From NCBI RefSeq assembly GCF_027943255.1, contig NC_072894.1:128269601-128333600 (forward strand): DNA of 64,000 nucleotides, read 5' to 3'. The notes under the pieces were generated by a model. The model ran no database searches. It had not been told where the DNA came from and worked only from the letters and a program-made list of their open reading frames with translations. The stretch comes from Anastrepha obliqua (Eukaryota > Arthropoda > Insecta > Diptera > Tephritidae). This document shows, piece by piece, positions 57,646 through 64,000 of this stretch (its first letter is position 1; each line of letters begins with the position of its first letter). The translations under genes were made by a program, and so were the position numbers.

Positions 57646-58206
57646 GCTTTTCATTTACGTTTTGTTGCGCATATTTTTTAAATGACCCTGAAGTTGAACG
57701 TCAGATGTTCAAGAAGAGAAAATCGGCCTGAACATTTGAGACAGTATGCAGCATCCATATTTTTTTTAAATAATTAAATGTTCTTTTTTTAAGATTTAAA
57801 TAATTTCATATTATATTTCATATCTCCCCCCCAAGGTATATAATGCTAACTCTGCTTCTTGTACCTACGAAACTGAAAGCACTTGTGCTTACGTCACGGG
57901 CACCAAGGTACTGCCTGATGTAGAAACCTACGGTAGTTGCACTGAGGATGGAGCTACAAAGTCCCCCAGCACATGCAGCGACTATTTAAAGTGCGTAAAT
58001 GGCCAGTGGAGTGTATACTCCTGTGCACAGCTGTTGACGAAGAGTGTCGCAGTTATTTGATTTGTGCAAATGGCGTCAAGCAGGGTTCGAACTCCTGTTC
58101 GACCGGTTATTTCTTTGAGGAGAGCAGCCAAGCTTGCGTGAAAATCAGTGGAAACAATAATGCAACCTACATTGCAGATAATGGGGCCTGCAATGTAGCT
58201 TCCTAA

Positions 58207-58894
58207 GAATCCTCTACTGGTGACGAATCAACTGAAGTTGACTAGACGAAGGCGATGGAGGCTGCTGGCAAAGGTGAAATCAAACCAGAGTGGCGACAAA
58301 AGTGAAACTAATATTGCAAACGATTATTTAACTATCATCAAATCAGCTCTGATTACCTTTTGGTTACTACAATAATTTTTAATAAAAATACGAATAGATA
58401 AACAATTTTACCTTATTATCGTTTTAACTGGCATGCGCATGTGGGTAAAATCTTATTAGTGGTGCTCATTTGAATAAAATAATATTTCTCATTTTTAAAC
58501 ACAAAACCGAAAGCACCTATTTATTACGGATTCATGTGCAGTCGTGGAAAAGTAAATACAAGTATAAGAATATATCTGTAAGCACGAAGAATCACCAGTG
58601 AGGATAATCTCCATTCAAAATATGATATAAGAACATACAAATGTATGTACATAAGTATATACACCTACAGTTGCGCATTGTGAACCCGATATTTTAAGTA
58701 ACAGAATTGTGAAAGTATTAGTTGAGGTTATTGAAAAGAAAAGTTATAAAATTATTGAAACAGCTAACCTTTTTATTAGGGACTGTAAAGGATTATTAAA
58801 TAGAGACGGGTCTTGTTTTCACAATAAAAGCAGCAATACATATTGGAAAGTTTTGTATTTATTTATTTTTATAAATTTATTTGTTTATAGTTCC
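58207..58894. other. Intergenic downstream of gene G
   Basis: AATAAA near 58381 could be the poly(A) signal of gene G. Nothing else recognised. Confidence 0.4.
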
Positions 58895-60235
58895 TGGATA
58901 TAATTACAACGTAGTGGTTCTACCAATTTTAACGTATGGATGCCTGGTTTGGTCGAAAGCTCTTCGGAAGGGCCATAATATCACTAAGCTGGGGAGGGTG
59001 CAAAAAACTACATACCTACATTGGCATCACCGGAGCTTGTAGAACCTGTCTCTGTGCTGTTCTGAACGTCGTTTTGCACTTAGGGCTCGACGTTTATGTT
59101 ATTTCCATCGCTGCTCAAAGTGCAATCGCTGCTTATAGGTAGTAGGGTTCCATTTTAACCCTTTACTGAATGAATTAATAAAGCGTTGAAAACAAATTTT
59201 TTTCACGGTGGAAATTACTTTTTTAACTATCAATAAGACATATTAAAATTAAAAGAATGAAAAAGTTGTATATATATTTTTTTTTACGGAACCATATACT
59301 CGTATAAAAATCAGTTGTTAAAAAAGGTTAGCCCCTGGAGACAATCTCTCAATGCATATGGTAGCATTTCTGGGGACTTAACCTCGCATTTCTCTGAAGT
59401 CCGTACAGGTCTCTATATCCGCAAACTGGAGTTGGAGGGTCGTGCCAGCGCAATCTTTCCAAGTAGGCAGGATTGGAACGAGGAGAAAATCTATACCGAT
59501 GCTGGTACGCCTGCCTTCACTGACAAACTATGATCAAGGCACTGACGATGACTTGGTGCAGAACCAAATTTGTCAACTCCTGATCAAATCTTTTGGGTAT
59601 GCAGATAGCATTTCTCTTATCTCAATTCCAGGACTTTGGAACATAGAGGTAAATTAAATTGCTAATGAGCTTACCAGGAAGCGGTCGACTGATGTGGTGT
59701 CAGAGGTCTCCCACCCGGTCATCGGCATCCCCTTGACTGTTGTTAATGGGGAAGTTCACAACTAACAACTTGCGCACAGAGCAGATGGAGCTCCATTTCT
59801 TTATGTGATATTTCGGAAAACTTATGGCCCCAGTACAATTGATGCAGAACGCAGAAAGTTTTGAGGACTCTCGCCATTCAATTTCCTAACTCGTAGCTGT
59901 GTTTACCGGTTACGACCGGCACACAGTATTTAATTCCCATTGCAGAAGCTGTGGGGAGCTTTCAGAGAAGTAGACTGTTGAGTACTTTCTCTGTATATCA
60001 ATCCGGGTTCGGTAACTAGACGATTAAGGCCACTGGGAGCTCCTTTCTTTAACAGCCTGGGACAGTGCGCAAACCTAAATTCCATCAAACTTCTCCGTTA
60101 CATCAACAGCTCGGGTTGCCTGTAAATATCTGGCTGTTGGAGGACTCAAAGTAGTATCAAAACGGTGCTTCAGTGCTACCTGAGGAGTGCCAGACTGGCA
60201 CTTCAACCATTTACTTATCTACCAATGAAAATATA
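58895..60235 (+). pseudogene. Degenerate non-LTR copy (same family as 19461-20949)
   Basis: Colinear with 19575-20949: VVLPILTYGCLVW-like at 58912, ITGACRTCLCAVLNVVLHLG at 59023, FPSRQDWNE at 59457, a weakened ISLISIPGLWNIEVN at 59610, zinc-motif remnants at 59935 and the 3' tail at 60120-60235. About 170 unrelated bases interrupt it at 59148-59318. Many stops; older than the other copies. Confidence 0.75.
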
Positions 60236-61890
60236 GTTCAACTAAAATTCACGTTCAAAGAGAGTACTCAGTACACCAGTAAAGCAAAAACAACAAGAGC
60301 AATGCATTTTGTTTTTACTTTTGGTCCCTAGAATGTCAAATTCTGAAAGCAAAGATTGACAGTTTAAAGGCCTAAAATGTGGATAAAATCGAATCTGCTT
60401 GCTCTACTGAAACTGCCTGCTTAATGTGCTTTAATACAACCTAATAAAAATCAGAAATCTTACTACATCTGACGTGATACGGCTAGACTGAAAACAGTTA
60501 CGTAATCTAGAGCTCAAAATGAAGTTTGCTCGGCCGATGAGCTGTGGTATTTCAAAAGTTTTAAATTTACTTACACTGCAATTGGTGAGACATAAAACGT
60601 TTAAGGAAATTATTGATAAGTAAAGCGATCTGGCTGACCAAAGCGGCTCGGTGAAATGGAAATGCGGTCTGTTGTACCCACCACTGGTTCGAATCCATCT
60701 GATGAGTCCACTGAGTGCATCTGGAGTTAAAGTTACCGCCAGAGAACTTAGACGGGCATTGCGTGATAATCTTTGTTGGGAAGGGTTGCGAGGAAAAAGC
60801 CATTCATACTAAAACCACATATCAACTGCGGCTGCCGCCTCAACCGAGTGGACTAAATTTTGTGTGTGCAGTGGCAAGTCTCCGAATTTGCTTCTGCTAT
60901 GAAAAATCTTTTCACAAACGCCATTGGCCGTTGAGAAGCAGACCTACACTGCAAAAAAATTGTTGAACAAGCAAATGCAAAAAAAAGTTAACCGTATAGT
61001 TTTCCTGGCTTCATAAAAACTAAGGTGCCTAAAAGTATGTTATCAATGCTGTCAACCACAATTCACATACACTGGTGTCCAAAAATTACTTGTCAAGTGA
61101 TGAGTTATTTTTTTGCACACTCGCCCAATTTTCAAGGCTGGTTACGCTTAACTCGAAAGCATCTAATCAAACTGAGCTATAATTATTGTATAATACACTT
61201 TTGTGTCCAACACACATTATTAATGGGGTATTTCTCAGGAGCAGAGCGTAGCTGATCAAGTGTAGGAGGGGAAATAGTTTTGAAATGCAAGAGGAAGACG
61301 TTTACGTTAATTCAAATAAGCCCTTGACACCGCCAACGCCATTCAATATCAATTATCCTAACTCATTATTTTTATGACAGAACTATTCAGGCCAAAGTAA
61401 TCGTTCCCATTTGTTAACTTTTATAATAATAAAGCAAAGAATTTCTTTGACAAGGATTACATGGGCGTACGACTTGCTTGCAGCCACTTGTTGCCTACGG
61501 ATTTATATCCCTCCAAGGACTTTCACTTCAGCAGCATTCTCCGTATCGTCCCCTTAGTATTAAAATAGCCTATAAATTGTTTGATGTTTTGAGAAAATGA
61601 ATTTCAAACTTTTTGTCGAAAGTAGCTCTCACTCAAATCTCGTTATGTCTGTAAATATTTATTATTTTTTGACTGACGTTTTGACCCACTTTGTGGAACT
61701 AGAATTTGACAAAATTTTGACCACATATAAAATCGACGATGGAGAATCCAAAAATTCAAAAAAAAAAATAATAGCCTATGAGCACATAGGCTATTGTTAT
61801 GCTAAGGGGACGGTATATGCATGAGGCATGTTTATGCTGCTACAACAACAATACTAGCCACTTGTGGCATACAGTTAGTAACATAAATAA
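60236..61890. other. Mostly unrecognised stretch; possible tRNA-like head at 60644-60712
   Basis: A B-box-perfect ACTGGTTCGAATCC at about 60697-60710, preceded about 45 bases earlier by GGCTCGGTGAAATGG, could be an old tRNA-derived SINE head. No cloverleaf that I can draw convincingly. The remainder shows no gene. Confidence 0.3.
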
Positions 61891-62400
61891 GTACAGTAGG
61901 TTCTGTTGTTATGCGGCTTTTTTATGCGGTTTTGAAATAGTGCGGTTTTTTTTTTAATAAAAAAATGCATGTCGACCTATCGGGAATTGTACATATAAAC
62001 AAGATTCTAAACCTGCTAAGCAAAAACTCATCACAGATTACATCAGAAATGCTAACCCTACAAGTATGGAACCGCCTGCATCACCATCCAGATCAGACGT
62101 GTACATTTCCTCAAGTGACGAAAGTGATTTTACGCCAAATCCTACACGAATGCGCAACATGTGGGTATTGTCTGATTCTATTTCTGACGTAAATTTATTT
62201 TTCGATTCTGACGTTTCTTAAATAAAGATATAATTTTCAAAAATACAATATTTTGTTTGTGCGATTTTATTTAATTATTTCAGATTCGTGCGGTCTATGG
62301 AACGTATCTATAGTAATAATATGGGACTAGGGCCCTTTTTATGCGACTTTATTACATTATTTCAGATTTATGCGGTTCTTAGCACGGAAAAACTTTCCTT
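61890..62400 (+). mobile_element. Tigger/pogo-like transposon 3' part
   Basis: TATGCGG/TGCGG motifs recur at both sides (61913-61950 and 62285-62375) around a short transposase tail. The repeated TTATGCGG(C/T)TTTT with CAGTAGGTTCTG at 61893 resembles Tigger-type ends. The precise boundaries are not resolved. Confidence 0.4.
62012..62221 (+). pseudogene. Transposase C-terminal tail (Tigger/pogo-like), 69 codons
   Basis: The frame reads PAKQKLITDYIRNANPTSME, then SDVYISSSDESDF and SDSISDVNLFFDSDVS before TAA, followed by AATAAA. The acidic Ser/Asp-rich ending fits the C-terminal tails of pogo/Tigger transposases. The catalytic domain is absent upstream, so it is a remnant. Confidence 0.45.
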
Positions 62401-62694
62401 TACTACCACGATATATTTGAATGGGGGCGGAGGGGGAGGGGGCGTGGCACCACCCACCACGCCCATTAGAAAGAGCAAGGTCACACCATTATAACTGTGA
62501 AAGTCCCAACCTCCTAGGGTCCCTATAGAACCCCCAGGAGAAGTTTAAAAATTAGGTTTTTTCCGACCACATTTGCAGTTTGTACTGAAATACAGTTGAA
62601 GAGAAGAGAATACAGCAGTCGACAACCCAGCAAGCATTTAACTTAGGTTTTATAATTCATAGCACTTATGAAAATGTTGTTTTAAAAGTTATGA

Positions 62695-63078
62695 GTGCCG
62701 ATGGCGAAAATTTAGGCGATTTTTATTCCAAATTTTCAGCATTTGTAAAAATATTTGTTTTTGTAATATATATGTATATTTGAAAGCAAAAAAGCGCCGC
62801 AGGCGAAAATTTGGACTAAAAATCGCGCGATTTTTATTCCAAATTTTCAGTATTTGTAAAAATATTTGTTTTTGTAATATATATGTATATTTGAAAGCAA
62901 AAAAGCGCCGCAGGCGAAAATTTGGACTAAAAATCGCGCGATTTTTATTCCAAATTTTCAGTATTTGTAAAAATATTTGTTTTTGTAATATATATGTATA
63001 TTTGAAAGCAAAAAAGCGCCGCAGGCGAAAATGTGGACTAAAAATCGCGCGATTTTTATTCCAAATTTTCAATATTTG
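62695..63078 (+). repeat. 111-bp tandem array, about 3.4 units
   Basis: The landmark GCGCCGCAGGCGAAAAT occurs at 62794, 62905 and 63016, exactly 111 bases apart. Units are nearly identical, with the first unit diverged (GGCGAAAATTTAGGCG). Because 111 is a multiple of three, stop-free frames appear on both strands (plus 62780-63097, minus 63072-62689); I regard these as by-products. Confidence 0.92.
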
Positions 63079-63186
63079 TGAAAGTATTTACTTTTAAATA
63101 TTGTTTCTTGAGAAACGGTGCGTGTTCTTTACTTATACCTGAAAATATAAATTTACATAAAATAAAAACAATTTTGTAAGAATTTA

Positions 63187-64000
63187 TTATATTTTATATA
63201 CATGTTTTATTGCTTCTATTAAGCTTTTGAAAGGGTCCAGTTTTTGCGACTTATTGTTGCGTCTCCACATAAACTCTACAATCACATCGGAGAAGTTGCC
63301 AGTGTTGTTGTAGTTGTCTTTGCAGAAGAATCGTTTCACAACACGCCACTGCTACTCGATCCGCTGGGTATGTGTGCCATCTTCTGCCACAAAAGGGCTG
63401 ACAGGATCGCTGTGGTTCACCTTTTGGTGAACGTACCCATACTCCGGCAGGGAGTCGTACGCTCGCCAGCAATCCGTACGAATGGTGGTGCCTTCAATCA
63501 CATGTTTTCTTATAAGCGGGATAAGAACCTCGGCGGATCTTACATTATCTGGGCACACCTCCAAACGAAGGTCTTTTTTCCCATCCTCTATCATGCCAAG
63601 TACCCAGTGTCCTTCGACTCTCTTCCCTGGAAAATATAAGATAAGTCACAGATAATGTTGTTACAAATTTTGTCCATTATTAACCAAATTACCTTTGTTG
63701 TACTTTCGTTTTCCAAATTTGCTTTCATCAATTTGCACTATTTTTCCAACGCCGCCAATTCTCCCTTGAACTACTTGATTATCTAACTGGTATATTACCA
63801 CAGCCTCCCTGCAGTAGCTATACCAGTCAGATATCGTTCGTGATGATAGTACGGTCCCATCCTTTACGAAATCTTCGCGCTGCACCGTTTCGTGAGGAGT
63901 GCGGTATGCAAAGCAAAACATTAGATAAAATATTCGCGGAAGATCTAATCGCGCGTTCTCAAACCAAGTGCCTGTGGCACGAGAGATATTTTTCTTCGAT
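63187..64000 (-). pseudogene. Merlin/IS1595-type transposase, spliced, one premature stop, 5' end outside window
   Basis: Minus strand exon 64000-63693 and exon 63626-63187, joined across a 66-nt GTAATT...TTTTCCAG intron so that NKG reads into KRVEGHWVLGMIEDG. The protein starts before the window (RATGTWFENARLDLPRIFYL), and contains IVQIDESKFGKRKYN (first Asp), IRTDCWRAYDSLPEYGYVHQ (second Asp) and GTHTQRIE (acidic third residue), the DDE layout of IS1595/Merlin. A TAG directly after QRIE (about 63351) interrupts the frame, which then continues QWRVVKRFFCKDNY and VIVEFMWRRNNKSQ to TAA at 63187. Otherwise it looks well preserved. Terminal repeats were not found. Confidence 0.82.

Larger units (their letters stand above)
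55153..58206 (+). pseudogene. Gene G: peritrophin-like gene with broken 3' part
   Basis: Exon 1 55153-55159 (ATGTCAG, donor GTGAGC), exon 2 55381-55934, exon 3 from 57836. The first join gives MSVVKQLIFGSLLLLLATSISA, a signal peptide. Domains 1 and 2 (NAVCTLVSN, TSPCSGKSE) are complete; domain 3 (KTVCQVMPN) is split by a 1.9-kb intron at KDNL|VYNANS and completed in exon 3. Domain 4 starts GSCTEDGATK but after QWSVYSC the frame runs to TGA at 58058-58060. The domain 5 remnant (EECRSYLICANGVKQGSNSC to GACNVAS) continues in another frame to 58206. Compared with gene F about 35-40 codons are lost at about 58028. It could be a real pseudogene, a recent null allele or an assembly error. Confidence 0.75.

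Noticed and set aside
60644..60712. Possible tRNA gene
   Set aside because: There is a good B box and a weak A box but no convincing acceptor stem or anticodon arm; kept only as a possible SINE head.
62689..63097. Overlapping ORFs on both strands in the 111-bp array
   Set aside because: Explained by a tandem period that is a multiple of three; no domain, start context or splice support.
1..64000. CRISPR arrays, bacterial operons, toxin-antitoxin or phage genes
   Set aside because: None seen; introns, TATA promoters and transposon content mark eukaryotic insect DNA, and tandem repeats here have no spacer structure.

Overview
This window looks like nuclear DNA of a higher fly, most likely a tephritid fruit fly. 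I infer that from AT-rich intergenic DNA, short GT-AG introns of 54-90 bases, TATA plus TCAGT-type core promoters, tRNA-headed SINEs of a kind I associate with tephritids, and DD41D (rosa-like), maT and mariner transposases. No bacterial operons, CRISPR arrays, rRNA or canonical tRNA genes were seen. All assignments come from reading the sequence; no database was searched.

The host genes form one family: a cluster of secreted, cysteine-rich chitin-binding proteins (CBM14 / peritrophin-A domains), resembling the peritrophin-44/48 proteins of the fly gut lining. I call them A (3770-5052, +, three domains), B (8649-10618, +), C (about 15317-16536, +), D (21612-22766, +), E (38212-37113, -), F (49758-51450, +, with a mucin tail) and G (55153-58206, +, broken). 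B, D, E, F and G begin with a coding exon of only 4-10 nt (ATG plus 1-7 bases), a phase-1 intron, and then an exon starting in the signal peptide. C has the same exon-2 phase but no clear matching first exon. C and D share a nearly identical central segment, which suggests gene conversion. G has lost part of domains 4-5 with a frame change.

Almost everything between the genes is transposon. From left to right: an apparently intact spliced hAT transposase (1-2443, cut by the window edge); a 5'-truncated RNase H-bearing non-LTR element with a 12-bp target duplication (5811-8139); an R1-like tail inside the intron of gene B; a Helitron with both ends (11628-12911); an intact DD34D mariner (13721-14982); a TTAA-bounded repeat with a 32-G run (16972-17740) and its second copy at 48037-48714; further non-LTR copies (18919-19353, 19461-20949, 31787-32969, 58895-60235); a foldback element (23258-24174); a degenerate maT element split by an intact DD41D element (24427-26797); mariner, maT and R1 wrecks (27.7-34.7 kb); a deleted DD41D element (35767-36697); a large inverted-repeat element carrying a broken acidic ORF (38914-40601); SINEs; a second, reverse-oriented Helitron (44182-47458) holding helicase remnants, a TTAA MITE, a jockey tail and an unidentified two-exon ORF; a pentanucleotide satellite of about 143 units inside a repeat (52168-53510) whose sister copy sits, nested in a mariner, in an intron of G; a Tigger/pogo-like tail; a 111-bp tandem array; and a spliced Merlin/IS1595-type transposase with one stop codon, running off the right edge.

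The most interesting points are the micro-exon gene family with signs of conversion and decay, the possible gene capture by the reverse Helitron, the G-run TTAA repeats, and the telomere-like CCTAA tails of one non-LTR family.
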